The notes beneath the pieces are model-generated. The model was not told the origin of the DNA. It saw only the letters and a program-made list of their open reading frames with translations, and made no database searches. A stretch of 32,333 bases of DNA from Bacillota bacterium (lineage in GTDB: Bacteria; Bacillota; Clostridia; Oscillospirales; Ruminococcaceae): positions 1-32,333 of the forward strand of contig JAEYXR010000037.1 in NCBI GenBank assembly GCA_023431215.1, read 5' to 3'. The position numbers and the translations under genes were made by a program. Each line of letters starts with the position of its first letter. Positions within the stretch are counted from its first letter, which is position 1. This document shows, one piece after another, positions 6,280-15,525 of the stretch.

Positions 6280-8022
6280 TTAACTGATAAGTCCAAGCTT
6301 TTCAAGTGTTTTTACCATTTTTTCATCGACAGGAAGCATCCTAATATCCGTAGTTGTGATGGTCTTTGTCAAAAGAATCATCAGAACATAGATTACTACC
6401 GTTATTGTTATGGTCATAATAACTCGAATTGTGTTAGATGCATCGGTTAAAAGAAGGTTGTAGCAAGAATAAGCAGATGCTGCACTAACCAATGAACAGA
6501 ACAACGGCTTGATAAATACACGCCAGAAATTTAACTTTATTTCCGAATAATACAGCAAAGCAGCCATATTAACTACAAGAATAAAAATATAGCAAAGCAA
6601 TGTTCCGTAAGGAACTCCCTGAATATTAACTTCCGGGCGGGAAACCAACATAAAGTTAGTAGTTAGTTTGATAACCGCACCAATTGCCAACACAATCAGC
6701 GGTACTCTTTCTTTGCCTATTGCCTGCAATATGCTGTTTACCGGTGTTGCGGTGGCAACAAAAATTGCACTGATACCCATTACCCGCAAAACAGGAGCGA
6801 TAATGGCGGCTTCCATTGTCCGTGCAGGAAACAGAAGATTTAAAATTGGCCCCGATAATACTGCAATGCCAAGCCCTGCCGGCAAAGCAATCATTAAGGT
6901 GACACGCAGTATGGATGAGATAGTTTCTTTCAACTCAGTATTGTTGCGAGCTGTCCAGCGGCGTGTCACTGCAGGAACACCACTGATGCCAAGACCCGCA
7001 GTTAAAGAAGGAATTAAATAAAAAATACAAAACGCCAAGCCAGAGTAAGACCCATAGAGGTATTCGGGTAAAATATCAGTGGTAATCTCCGGAGGAATCA
7101 GTCCCTCATACATCGAGAGTATTGTTGGTGCATCCTTTATAATTGCCGTACTTAAGCAGTTCATAACAGAGGTAAGATCTATCAGGGCTGACAAATTAAT
7201 AATCAGCGTGCTTAAGGAAATAGGAATGGCAATTTTAATAAGGTTTCTGCCCAGATAGGACACGCTGTGGGTAGCAGGTTTGACAGAGTTTAAAATGGTG
7301 GAAGCAGGCAGCAATCTGCGGTGATGCCACCCAATGTAGATGGCACCGGCAACGGTGCTTAGTGTTACACCCAGTACCGCTGCTGCTGCCGAAAATTGAA
7401 AGATATAAATATCGGCCTCCGCTGCAGTGGCAAAGGAGTGCCCCAGTAGTTGCCCATAGCCCGCATATTGATTGCGCAAATAAGCTGTAACACCATAAGA
7501 AAGAACTGTACCCGCAAGCATTTTCACCACCGCTTCCAACACCTGGGATTTTGCCGTGGGAACCATGTTGGACAGCCCTTGGTAGTACCCGCGATATACA
7601 GAAGAAATACAGCTGAAAACAATTGCCGGCGCAATGGCGTATACAGAAAGCATTGCACGAGGGTTGTTTATAAGCTCTGAAAATGATTTTGCTACCAATG
7701 CAAGCAGCAATGCCCCTGCAATACCCAAAAACAAAAATATTCTTTTAGCCGCACGCATTACAGCCTTAACATTTCCGTATTCCCTTTTGATAGTATACTC
7801 CGAGACTACCCGGGATACAGCAATTCCCAATCCGGTTACGGTAAGACTGTACAAGGGGGTAAATATATCATAAGCAGATACAAAATAAGACATGCCAACA
7901 CCGCCCAGGATGTTAGCAAGGGGTATTTTAAAGACTGCTCCAATGAGTTTCACCACACAAGTTGCCATGGTCAGTACAATGGCACCTTCCAAAAAGCTTT
8001 GGCCACCCTTTTTCTCTTTCAA
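6280..8022 (-). CDS. Oligosaccharide flippase family protein (SpoVB/YabM type, MOP superfamily)
   Basis: 580 aa polytopic membrane protein with about 14 hydrophobic segments. It opens with SFLEGAIVLTMATCVVKLIGAVFKIPL in the form usual for SpoVB, YabM and MurJ-like flippases, followed by SAYDIFTPLYSLTVTGLGIAVSRVV. Members move lipid-linked oligosaccharides, including peptidoglycan precursors, across the membrane; SpoVB itself is needed for spore cortex synthesis. Position upstream of mazG corresponds to B. subtilis yabM, a spoVB paralogue, so I leave the symbol blank. The start is probably TTG at 8020-8022, with GGGTGA upstream; no ATG before the conserved N-terminus fits. Confidence 0.9.
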   Translation of the reverse strand: MKEKKGGQSFLEGAIVLTMATCVVKLIGAVFKIPLANILGGVGMSYFVSAYDIFTPLYSLTVTGLGIAVSRVVSEYTIKREYGNVKAVMRAAKRIFLFLGIAGALLLALVAKSFSELINNPRAMLSVYAIAPAIVFSCISSVYRGYYQGLSNMVPTAKSQVLEAVVKMLAGTVLSYGVTAYLRNQYAGYGQLLGHSFATAAEADIYIFQFSAAAAVLGVTLSTVAGAIYIGWHHRRLLPASTILNSVKPATHSVSYLGRNLIKIAIPISLSTLIINLSALIDLTSVMNCLSTAIIKDAPTILSMYEGLIPPEITTDILPEYLYGSYSGLAFCIFYLIPSLTAGLGISGVPAVTRRWTARNNTELKETISSILRVTLMIALPAGLGIAVLSGPILNLLFPARTMEAAIIAPVLRVMGISAIFVATATPVNSILQAIGKERVPLIVLAIGAVIKLTTNFMLVSRPEVNIQGVPYGTLLCYIFILVVNMAALLYYSEIKLNFWRVFIKPLFCSLVSAASAYSCYNLLLTDASNTIRVIMTITITVVIYVLMILLTKTITTTDIRMLPVDEKMVKTLEKLGLIS

Positions 8023-8110
8023 ATTATCACCCGATCCTGTCAGCCCAAATTTATGTAAGATGTTGTTTACAGTTTTGCTTCTCCGCTTAGAAAAAATAGC
8101 ACAAGCAGTA

Positions 8111-8142
8111 TAAAAAATGCGGGAGAAAAGGCTTCTCCCACA
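8111..8142 (-). terminator. Intrinsic terminator after the zinc-ribbon gene
   Basis: TGTGGGAGAA pairs with TTCTCCCGCA (one G-U) across a five-base loop, followed by TTTTTTATAC on the minus strand. It closes the recJ-rel-dtd-hemZ operon and separates it from the spoVB-like gene. Confidence 0.8.
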
Positions 8143-8163
8143 TTTTATGATGTTATAGTACTA

Positions 8164-8550
8164 TTATTCTTCTGCTTTTTCTGCTTTTTGATACAAGGCG
8201 GCACCACAACGAGAGCAATAAGTAAATTCTTCATTGTTCAGTGCGTTGCATTTGGGGCAAATCACCTGTCCCACCACAGCAGCATCTTTTGTCTTTAATT
8301 CATCCAGCTCGGTAAGCAGACCATCCAGTTCACTGACTACCATATCCACCAGCTGTCGATTGTCCGTATCGTGTTTGATTGAGTCATACACAATAGAACC
8401 AAGACGCTCGTAAGCTTCTTTGATATCTGTAGATATCTTTACTTCCCGAAGCTTAAGTTTGGAGCTGTCTACAACATCGCCTGCTACCTTTCCGGCTACA
8501 TTAGCGGCTTCTTTGGCCTTGCTGATAAAACGATTGAATGTATCTGACAT
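8164..8550 (-). CDS. Small coiled-coil protein with C-terminal zinc ribbon
   Basis: 128 aa. Residues about 1-90 are predicted helical or coiled coil (FISKAKEAANVAGKVAGDVV, LVDMVVSELDGLLTELDELK). The C-terminus is a zinc-ribbon with Cys98-x2-Cys101 and Cys112-x2-Cys115 (CPKCNALNNEEFTYCSRCG). Such zinc-ribbon proteins are common in clostridia without known function. The start is the ATG at 8548-8550, preceded by GGAGG; the upstream ATG (8566-8568) would place that ribosome site inside the gene. It follows hemZ by 35 bp and a terminator ends the unit. Confidence 0.82.
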   Translation of the reverse strand: MSDTFNRFISKAKEAANVAGKVAGDVVDSSKLKLREVKISTDIKEAYERLGSIVYDSIKHDTDNRQLVDMVVSELDGLLTELDELKTKDAAVVGQVICPKCNALNNEEFTYCSRCGAALYQKAEKAEE

Positions 8551-8585
8551 GTCACACGCCTCCTTCATTCTGTCATACTAATTAT

Positions 8586-10040
8586 TTAAAGAGGAAACTC
8601 CATTATCTCCTCTTTACGTTGCAAGAGTTGTTCAAACCTACTGATATACTCATATGGATATTTATAATTAAAAATGCGATGAATTTTGCCTCCGTCAGGC
8701 AAAACCAGCTTAGTGACACCTCCGCCACCCACAGAAAGAATGGTATGGGTTTCATCCATAATAAAAATATTGTAAATACCCGTTGTCCCGTCCTTTGCAA
8801 AACCGACATTTTCCAAAGAATCAATTGTACTTTTTTGGCGGTACATGTAGTACGGTTTCCAACCATTTTCAAAAAGCTTTTTCTGGGAATAGTTTATCAT
8901 ATTGCCAACAGAAGAAATACCATTTAAATGTAAACTTTTTTCATCTCTGATGGTAGCTGCACGCTTTACTGTCAGAGCATGAACCGTAATATTTTCTGGC
9001 TCCAGTTCTATTACCTGGTCAAGAGATTTGCAAAAGCTATCTGTTGTCTCACCCGAAAGACCGGCGATTAAGTCAACATTAATCGCTGCAAAATCAAGCA
9101 TTTTTGCTTGCTCATATGCTTTTAAAAATTCTTTTACCGTATGTTTCCGCCCAATTTGCTGCAAAATTTCATCATTTAAGCTTTGGGTATTAATACTGAT
9201 TCTATCTACACCCATCTCTTTGAGTACTATCAGCTTTTCCAAATCAATAGTATCCGGCCGGCCGGCTTCAACAGTAAATTCCTGACACAATGTAAAGTCA
9301 AAATACTGTCGTACCGCCGCCAGCAAAACCCGCAGCTGCTCTGCTGAAAGAACGGTAGGAGTGCCCCCTCCAACATAAACGCTCTGCAATAGTAATCCTT
9401 TTTCTTTTACAAGGTTTGCGGTATGCCTTAGTTCTTCGCATAGCTTTTCCAAGTACTCAGGAATCAGCTTCCAGGTCTTCTCTATACTATGGCTGACAAA
9501 AGAACAATAGCTGCAGCGAGAAGGACAAAAAGGGATCGATACATAAAGACTGTACCCTTTTGGCAGTGCTGATTCTATCACAGGACGCTGTACCTTATCG
9601 GTTTCCAGGCAAAGCTGAACCTTGTCTTCACTCACCAAGTAGCTTTTTGTAAAACGCTGCATAATTTCTGTTTCTGTATAGCCTTCTTCGCGCATTTGCC
9701 GTATCAGCTTTACCGGACGGATTCCGGTAAGAATTCCCCACTCCACATGATGACCGGTAAATTTGCTTAAAAGCTGATACAACAACCGGCAGATACTAAG
9801 TTCAGTTTCTCTATCGGTGTTGCTGCAACTTTCTGACAAGGACTCTTCCCTATCTTCAAGTTTTAAGGTAACAGTATTATAATTGTTATCTTTTATTTTA
9901 TCTGCAGTTGTCTTTACTTTTACATAGTCGCTGTCACCCTGTGCTCGCTCTTGAAAACGCACCTTGCAATCGGGTAAAAACATACGAATAATGGCTTCCA
10001 GCTCGTAATGAAATTTTTCATTTGGGGCGCATACTATCAT
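8586..10040 (-). CDS. hemZ: Radical SAM coproporphyrinogen III dehydrogenase-like protein HemZ
   Basis: 484 aa, the size of B. subtilis HemZ. The N-terminal about 160 residues are the HemZ-specific extension. The radical SAM core begins LYVSIPFCPSRCSYCSF, with the [4Fe-4S] ligands Cys172-x3-Cys176-x2-Cys179, then VYVGGGTPT and FTVEAGRPDT (SAM and substrate contacts). The family resembles oxygen-independent coproporphyrinogen III oxidase, though HemZ activity in heme synthesis is debated, and no other heme gene is present here. Its ATG overlaps the stop of the upstream metallo-hydrolase by four bases, so translation is coupled. It belongs to the recJ-rel-dtd operon common in clostridia. Confidence 0.93.
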   Translation of the reverse strand: MIVCAPNEKFHYELEAIIRMFLPDCKVRFQERAQGDSDYVKVKTTADKIKDNNYNTVTLKLEDREESLSESCSNTDRETELSICRLLYQLLSKFTGHHVEWGILTGIRPVKLIRQMREEGYTETEIMQRFTKSYLVSEDKVQLCLETDKVQRPVIESALPKGYSLYVSIPFCPSRCSYCSFVSHSIEKTWKLIPEYLEKLCEELRHTANLVKEKGLLLQSVYVGGGTPTVLSAEQLRVLLAAVRQYFDFTLCQEFTVEAGRPDTIDLEKLIVLKEMGVDRISINTQSLNDEILQQIGRKHTVKEFLKAYEQAKMLDFAAINVDLIAGLSGETTDSFCKSLDQVIELEPENITVHALTVKRAATIRDEKSLHLNGISSVGNMINYSQKKLFENGWKPYYMYRQKSTIDSLENVGFAKDGTTGIYNIFIMDETHTILSVGGGGVTKLVLPDGGKIHRIFNYKYPYEYISRFEQLLQRKEEIMEFPL

Positions 10041-10678
10041 CTTCCATACTCCTGCAACACGCCTTTGATGAATTCACGCTCATTGTCTAAGGTGGTGCTT
10101 TCTTCATGCCCGGGCATCACCAGATAATTGCGGCTGATACCACCCAGCTTTGCCAAAGAATCCAGCATCTGTTCCGGACTGCCGCCAAACAGGTCGGTTC
10201 TTCCGTAATCATGTAAAAACAGGGTATCACCGGTAAACAAGTAGTCGCCACAGGCAATGCAAACTGACCCCATGGTATGTCCTGGAGTTTCTAAAACCGA
10301 GAAGGAAAGATCATCTATTTCAATAATATCTCCTTCGTTCAGCTCTTTATCTGGAATAATATGATATTGCTGGGGATCAATTAGCCCCCATTGCAAAGCT
10401 CTTCGTTCCACCGTGTCTGTGATGGTTGCAATATCTTTTGGGCACAAATATACCATGATGCCCGGGTATTCCTGCTGCAGGGTTTTGACTGCTCCCACAT
10501 GGTCAAAGTGTGCATGTGTCAGTAAAATCGCTACGGGATTCACCTCATTTGCCTTTAAAGCCGCACAAATCTTATCACCTTGCGCACCGGGATCAATAAG
10601 AATACCGTTATTTTTTTCTGTGACAAGCACATAGCAGTTGGCTGCAAAGCATGTCATCGGTACAGTAAATAGCTTCAT
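10037..10678 (-). CDS. MBL-fold metallo-hydrolase (glyoxalase II-like)
   Basis: 213 aa. It has the metallo-beta-lactamase signature THAHFDH (His55, His57, Asp59, His60), then ETPGHTMGSVC, GDTLFLHDYGRTDL and VMPGHEEST, giving a full di-metal site. The family includes hydroxyacylglutathione hydrolases and other thioesterases. Members in the rel-dtd-hemZ neighbourhood have no firm substrate. The start at 10676-10678 is preceded by AGGAAGG seven bases away; an upstream TTG would add only MQEGKH and is rejected. It starts 20 bp after dtd and overlaps hemZ by four bases. Confidence 0.92.
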   Translation of the reverse strand: MKLFTVPMTCFAANCYVLVTEKNNGILIDPGAQGDKICAALKANEVNPVAILLTHAHFDHVGAVKTLQQEYPGIMVYLCPKDIATITDTVERRALQWGLIDPQQYHIIPDKELNEGDIIEIDDLSFSVLETPGHTMGSVCIACGDYLFTGDTLFLHDYGRTDLFGGSPEQMLDSLAKLGGISRNYLVMPGHEESTTLDNEREFIKGVLQEYGR

Positions 10679-10698
10679 ATGCTTTCCTTCCTGCAAGT

Positions 10699-11154
10699 TT
10701 ATCGTCCCATTTCATCCGTGTCTAAAATAATAGTAATTGGCCCGTCATTGGTCAAGGAAACTGCCATATCAGCACCAAAAACACCTGTTTCAACCTTTAG
10801 ACCACTCAATTGACGCAACTGCTCCACAAAATGCTCATATAGGGGTACCGCCGTATCCGGCTTTGCTGCACGCAAAAAATCTGGTCTGCGTCCTTTGGCG
10901 CAACTGGCATACAGCGTAAAGTTAGATACAACAACAATATCACCGCCAACATCCTGAACAGAAAGGTTCAGTTTATCGTTTTCATCGGTAAAAATGCGCA
11001 GCTCAGAGCACTTTTTTGCAAGATATTCTGCAAGCTCCGGTGTGTCTGTATGGGTAATACCAAGCAAAATCAGCAAACCCTCACGGGCATTCGCCGTAGT
11101 TTTGCCCTCAATAACCACCTCAGCACGGCTGACGCGCTGCAATACTGCTCTCAT
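10699..11154 (-). CDS. dtd: D-aminoacyl-tRNA deacylase
   Basis: 151 aa, typical DTD length. It begins MRAVLQRVSRAEVVIEG. Motif 1 is LSVQDVGGDIVVVSNFTLYA, the SQ(F)TL position here reading SNFTL, and motif 2 is VSLTNDGPITIILDT in place of the usual NxGPVT (here NDGPIT). The enzyme removes D-amino acids and glycine mischarged onto tRNA, using an RNA-based mechanism in which the Gly-cisPro motif of one subunit enforces chirality. It lies 18 bp after rel. The Gln-to-Asn change in motif 1 is mild but worth noting. Confidence 0.96.
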   Translation of the reverse strand: MRAVLQRVSRAEVVIEGKTTANAREGLLILLGITHTDTPELAEYLAKKCSELRIFTDENDKLNLSVQDVGGDIVVVSNFTLYASCAKGRRPDFLRAAKPDTAVPLYEHFVEQLRQLSGLKVETGVFGADMAVSLTNDGPITIILDTDEMGR

Positions 11155-11172
11155 AAGAGAAAATCCCCTTCT

Positions 11173-13344
11173 TTACTGTCCTGTTCTTTGTATGGTTGAA
11201 ATGCCGCTAATCTTTTTTAAGTTAGCCACAATTAAGTTCAGCTGCTCCAAATCACTGATGCCAATGGTCACCTGTATACTGGTTTGATTATCTTTTAATT
11301 CCTTGGCAATAAGGGTATGAATGGGAATACGCATATTGGAAAGTGAAATGCTTACATCTGCCAGCAAGCCGGAGCGGTCGTTGCCGATAATTTCAATGGT
11401 AGTTTTATACGTCTCCTTTACGCTGCTTGCCCAGGTTGTATGCACCCAACGGTCAGACTCCGACTGTGAAGCATTGCGAACGTTGACACAATCTTTTTTG
11501 TGAATAGAAACGCCAAAGCCGCGGGTAATAAATCCGATGATATCATCCCCCGGCACAGGATTGCAGCAGCGTGCAAATTTAACCAGGCATCCATCCAGGC
11601 CCTCCACAATAACACCGCTGGAAGCTTTGGATTCTCTTTTCTTTTTTGGCACCTGTTTTGTTGTTAAATCCAGCTGTACCGCACGATATATCTTTTGAAA
11701 GTCCTCTTTGACTCGAGGCATAATCTTTTGCAGAGATATACCGCCGTAGCCAATAGCCGCATAAAAATCATCCAGTGAATTATACCGCTGGCGTGTGGCA
11801 ATATCAGACATAAACCCTTCTCTGTCTGTCTCCGGAATATTAATTAAATTACGACGGAACTCACGATCTATGGCCATTTTACCCTCAGAGATGTTTTCGT
11901 CACGCTTTTCTTTTTTAAACCAGCTTCTTATCTTATTCCTGGCTTCAGAAGTACGTACAATATTCAGCCAGTCACGGCTGGGGCCGCTTTCTCTGCTAGA
12001 GGAGGTAAGTACCTCTACAATCATTCCAGTTTTGACCTTGTAGTCCAAGGATACCATTCGCCCATCTACTTTTGCACCTATCATTTTGTTGCCTACCTGG
12101 GTGTGGATGGCATAGGCAAAGTCGATAACGGTAGAACCTACGGGCAAACTGATTACATCTCCGCGAGGGGTGAATACAAACACCTCTTCGGGAGCAATAT
12201 CACTTTTTATAGATTTAATAATATCCTCAACATCGTCAGATTCTTTTTGGGATTCCAATAGCTGACGAATCCAGGACAGGCGATCCTCCAGGCTGTCTTT
12301 ACCGCTTACGCCTATTTTATACTTCCAGTGTGCTGCTACACCATATTCAGCAGTATAATGCATATCCCAGGTGCGAATTTGCACTTCAAAAGGTATGCCC
12401 TCTTTGTCGATGACGGTTGTATGCAAGGACTGGTACATATTCTGCTTGGGAGTGGAGATGTAGTCTTTGAAGCGGTTGGGAATGGGACGAAGCATATCAT
12501 GGATGACGCCCAGAATATTATAGCACTCCAAGACAGAATCTACGATGATACGCACAGCATATACATCATAAATTTCATCCATATTTCTGCCCTGCATATA
12601 AACCTTGCGGTATATGCCATAAATACTTTTTACCCGTCCGTCAATTTGCGCTTTGATATGCTCGCTGTCCAAACGAGTCTGAATTCGAGCTATAATGCGC
12701 TGCAAAAATGCCTCACGCTCTTCTTTGCGCATGGCAAGCTGCTCTTCTATCTCATTGCATGCAATGGGGTCAAGATAATGCAGGGAGATATCCTCAAGTT
12801 CTTCTTTTACATTGTTGATACCTAGCCTATGTGCAAGAGGTGCATACACCTCCATGGTCTCCAACGCTTTAATACGGCGCTTTTCGTCCGAAAGATAACC
12901 AAAGGTGCGGGCATTGTGTAACCGATCCGCCAGTTTAATAATAATGACTCGTACGTCCTGAGCCATGGCAAGCAGCATCTTCCGTACATTCTCTGCCTGC
13001 TGCCGCTCCCTTGAAGAAAATGGAATACGCCCCAACTTGGTAACGCCGTCCACCAGCAATGCAACATCGGGACCAAATTCCTTTTTTATGACATCCAAAG
13101 GAATCTCGGTATCCTCAACAACATCATGGAGCAGTGCTGCAACAATGGAGTCAGTATCCATACCCAACTCTACCAGAATAATTGCCGCACTAACAGGATG
13201 ATCGATATAAGGTTCGCCGGATTTACGCAGTTGGTCCCCATGGGCGTGCTTCGCCAGCAGATAGGCTTTTTCAATTCTATCCATACTGTACTGCTTATTG
13301 CTTTTTTCAATTTTATCTGCTAATTTGCTAAACAATTCGTCCAT
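11173..13344 (-). CDS. rel: Bifunctional (p)ppGpp synthetase/hydrolase (Rel/SpoT homologue)
   Basis: 723 aa, full length. The HD hydrolase domain comes first (HPVSAAIILVEL, catalytic His73-Asp74 in LLHDVVEDT, then RLHNART). The synthetase domain follows, with YDVYAVRIIVD, RPIPNRFKDYISTPK and YQSLHTTVI. RFKD matches the RxKD signature of bifunctional enzymes, not the EFDD of E. coli RelA. Next are a TGS domain (VFVFTPRGDVISLPVGST), helical and zinc-finger regions (CLVKFARCCNPVPGDDIIGF), and a C-terminal ACT domain. It sets the stringent-response alarmone level on stalled ribosomes. The ATG overlaps the recJ stop (TGATG), indicating coupled translation. Confidence 0.97.
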   Translation of the reverse strand: MDELFSKLADKIEKSNKQYSMDRIEKAYLLAKHAHGDQLRKSGEPYIDHPVSAAIILVELGMDTDSIVAALLHDVVEDTEIPLDVIKKEFGPDVALLVDGVTKLGRIPFSSRERQQAENVRKMLLAMAQDVRVIIIKLADRLHNARTFGYLSDEKRRIKALETMEVYAPLAHRLGINNVKEELEDISLHYLDPIACNEIEEQLAMRKEEREAFLQRIIARIQTRLDSEHIKAQIDGRVKSIYGIYRKVYMQGRNMDEIYDVYAVRIIVDSVLECYNILGVIHDMLRPIPNRFKDYISTPKQNMYQSLHTTVIDKEGIPFEVQIRTWDMHYTAEYGVAAHWKYKIGVSGKDSLEDRLSWIRQLLESQKESDDVEDIIKSIKSDIAPEEVFVFTPRGDVISLPVGSTVIDFAYAIHTQVGNKMIGAKVDGRMVSLDYKVKTGMIVEVLTSSSRESGPSRDWLNIVRTSEARNKIRSWFKKEKRDENISEGKMAIDREFRRNLINIPETDREGFMSDIATRQRYNSLDDFYAAIGYGGISLQKIMPRVKEDFQKIYRAVQLDLTTKQVPKKKRESKASSGVIVEGLDGCLVKFARCCNPVPGDDIIGFITRGFGVSIHKKDCVNVRNASQSESDRWVHTTWASSVKETYKTTIEIIGNDRSGLLADVSISLSNMRIPIHTLIAKELKDNQTSIQVTIGISDLEQLNLIVANLKKISGISTIQRTGQ

Positions 13345-15383
13345 CAATGCACCAACTTCAAGTTCGTTAACGTTTGATATGTAGGAGATGCCATCAAATC
13401 CATTTTTTGCTGTGATGGTATTACTGTAATTATTCTTTTTCCTTTTTCTCTTTGGTCAGAAATAAGATTTAGCTCTTTTAGCACATCCAGCGAAGCCAAT
13501 ATTTTAAAGTAATCAGAGCTGTTGCCCAGCTTGTACCACAGCCCATCTTCGCCAAATAGGCAGGGTGAATTGCTTCGCAAGTACCGATAAACCACAGATA
13601 AAGCTTCTCTGTCAAAGCTTAGATTAAAAGGAAGTGCTCCAACAGGCTCTCCCCTTTTTATCTGGTCGTAGGCATCCTTCATCAGCTGTTTTTGTGATAA
13701 GTTTGCACCAGAAGGATGAATGCTTAAAATGCGAACAGAGGGCCGACGAAGGTCATGATACGTGTTTACAGACAGATTCACCGCACAGTCAATCACATCA
13801 CCTTGAGCAAAAGGAAACTGATTTGGTCCAATGCCAAACAGTACTGCCTGCACTTGACGACCTTTTTGCTGTAAACTAAGCCGTAAATGATTGCCGTTGC
13901 CAATAGGAGTAATTCCATCAAGGACTGCACCCATTAGCGTTAAAACAGGCTGTGGATTACAGCAGCCAAAAGGGGATAATTTTGCAAGCAAATCGCAGTT
14001 TTCTATTGTAACATCATCAGCTTCAATAACTGCATCAACAGAAAGAGAGTAAACCGGCATTGTAGGGTAATGCTTTTCCGCATAAGCCAAAAGCGTTTCT
14101 GTAAACTTACTTAATTGCTGGATCTCCATAGAAAGGCCCGCAGCCATAGGATGACCTCCGTATTTGGTCAGGAAGTCCCCACACGCTGATATTGCTTCAA
14201 TCATTGAAAAGCCTTCTACACTACGAGCCGACCCACGAATTTCACTTTTATCCCGGGAAAGTACAATGCAGGGCTTTCTGTATCGCTCTACCACTCTGGC
14301 AGCAATAATACCAATCACACCACAGTGCCAATTGTCTCCTTGGACGACAATGATGCGCTGGTAAAGCAACTTCGGCTGCTCAGCAAACATGCGGTCAATA
14401 TCAGCCCATATCTCTTCTTCAATTTCTTTTCGCTTAACATTTAGCTCGTTTAATTCTGCTGCAAGCTCCTGTGCCCTTTCTTCGTCGGTACACAGCAAAA
14501 GCTCCACTGCCAAATCAACAGAAGCGATACGTCCGCTTACATTAATTCTTGGTGCAATACCAAAGGTTACGGTTTCGGCATTCTGCTCCTGGTAATTAAG
14601 TGAGGCAACATTTTCCAGTGCCAGAAGTCCTTCTCGTTGTGTCTGGGCCAATCCGGCAAGTCCGGCTTTTGCAAGTATTCTGTTTTCACCTGTAAGGGGA
14701 ACAACATCTGCCAGTGTTGCAATGGCTACCAAGTCACCATATTGTTCCAGCAGCATTTCGCTGTCACCATCTTCTAAGGCACACAGCAGCTTAAAGGCAA
14801 CCCCTGCACCACAAAGATCCTTAAATGGATAGCTACAGTCGGTTCGGTGCGGGTCAATAACCGCACAAGCCTTCGGTAAGGATGCCTTGGGCTGATGATG
14901 ATCGGTAATGATTAAATCAAGCCCCAGTTGGGTTGCATATTCTGCTTCTGCAATGGCGGAAATTCCATTATCCACTGTAATAATCAGCGATACACCAGCA
15001 GCCTTAATACGATCCAGAGATGCTTTGTTAAGTCCATAGCCCTCTTCTTCGCGTTCTGGAATATAGTATAAAATATCTGCTCCGCAGTTCTCTAAATAGT
15101 CATAGAGCATCACGGTAGAGGTAACACCATCGCAGTCATAATCGCCGAAAATCAGTATTTTTTCTACCTGATTAATTGCCTGATGAATGCGGCATACGGC
15201 CTGCTTCATATCTGCCATCAAAAACGGGTCATGAAAAGAGTATTGGCAATCTAAAAACCGCTCAATCTCTTCTTTGCTATTACACCCGCGGTTGCTTAAT
15301 ATTTGCTGAATAAATTTTGGAACAACACCCAATTCTACCGATTCTGACAAGGATTGTGGCCATTTCCAGTCTATAAAATTCAT
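13344..15383 (-). CDS. recJ: Single-stranded-DNA-specific exonuclease RecJ
   Basis: 679 aa. DHH phosphoesterase motifs are complete: DYDCDGVTS (residues 81-89), VDNGI, DHH at 161-163 (ITDHHQ), GAGVAFKL, and the DHHA1 motif GGHPMAAGLS. An OB-fold region and a lineage-specific C-terminal part follow. RecJ degrades single-stranded DNA 5' to 3' in recombination and mismatch repair. The start is the ATG at 15381-15383 in MNFIDWKWPQ, which aligns with family N-termini and has AAAGGATGG upstream; an ORF extension of 26 codons lacks a ribosome site. Its stop overlaps the rel start, and upstream lies a 142-bp promoter region. Confidence 0.96.
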   Translation of the reverse strand: MNFIDWKWPQSLSESVELGVVPKFIQQILSNRGCNSKEEIERFLDCQYSFHDPFLMADMKQAVCRIHQAINQVEKILIFGDYDCDGVTSTVMLYDYLENCGADILYYIPEREEEGYGLNKASLDRIKAAGVSLIITVDNGISAIAEAEYATQLGLDLIITDHHQPKASLPKACAVIDPHRTDCSYPFKDLCGAGVAFKLLCALEDGDSEMLLEQYGDLVAIATLADVVPLTGENRILAKAGLAGLAQTQREGLLALENVASLNYQEQNAETVTFGIAPRINVSGRIASVDLAVELLLCTDEERAQELAAELNELNVKRKEIEEEIWADIDRMFAEQPKLLYQRIIVVQGDNWHCGVIGIIAARVVERYRKPCIVLSRDKSEIRGSARSVEGFSMIEAISACGDFLTKYGGHPMAAGLSMEIQQLSKFTETLLAYAEKHYPTMPVYSLSVDAVIEADDVTIENCDLLAKLSPFGCCNPQPVLTLMGAVLDGITPIGNGNHLRLSLQQKGRQVQAVLFGIGPNQFPFAQGDVIDCAVNLSVNTYHDLRRPSVRILSIHPSGANLSQKQLMKDAYDQIKRGEPVGALPFNLSFDREALSVVYRYLRSNSPCLFGEDGLWYKLGNSSDYFKILASLDVLKELNLISDQREKGKRIITVIPSQQKMDLMASPTYQTLTNLKLVH

Positions 15384-15525
15384 TTTTGCCACCATCCTTT
15401 CTTTTTTCAATACTATATCATAAATAGGATTATTCAATACGATACTATCATAAATAAACACTGATAAAATGCAACAAATATTTTACCACTTTTGACACTA
15501 ATAGGCAAATTTTTTTAATACACCA
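15384..15525 (-). promoter_or_regulatory. recJ operon promoter region with an imperfect direct repeat
   Basis: At least two sigma-A-like promoters can be read on the minus strand. One is TTGCCT-17-TAAAAT with an extended TG before the -10; the other is TTGCAT-16-TATGAT. Downstream of these, two copies of a roughly 20-bp element (ATTTATGATA...TATTGAA) lie in tandem just before the ribosome site. The whole stretch is very A+T-rich. I could not decide which promoter is used. Confidence 0.5.
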
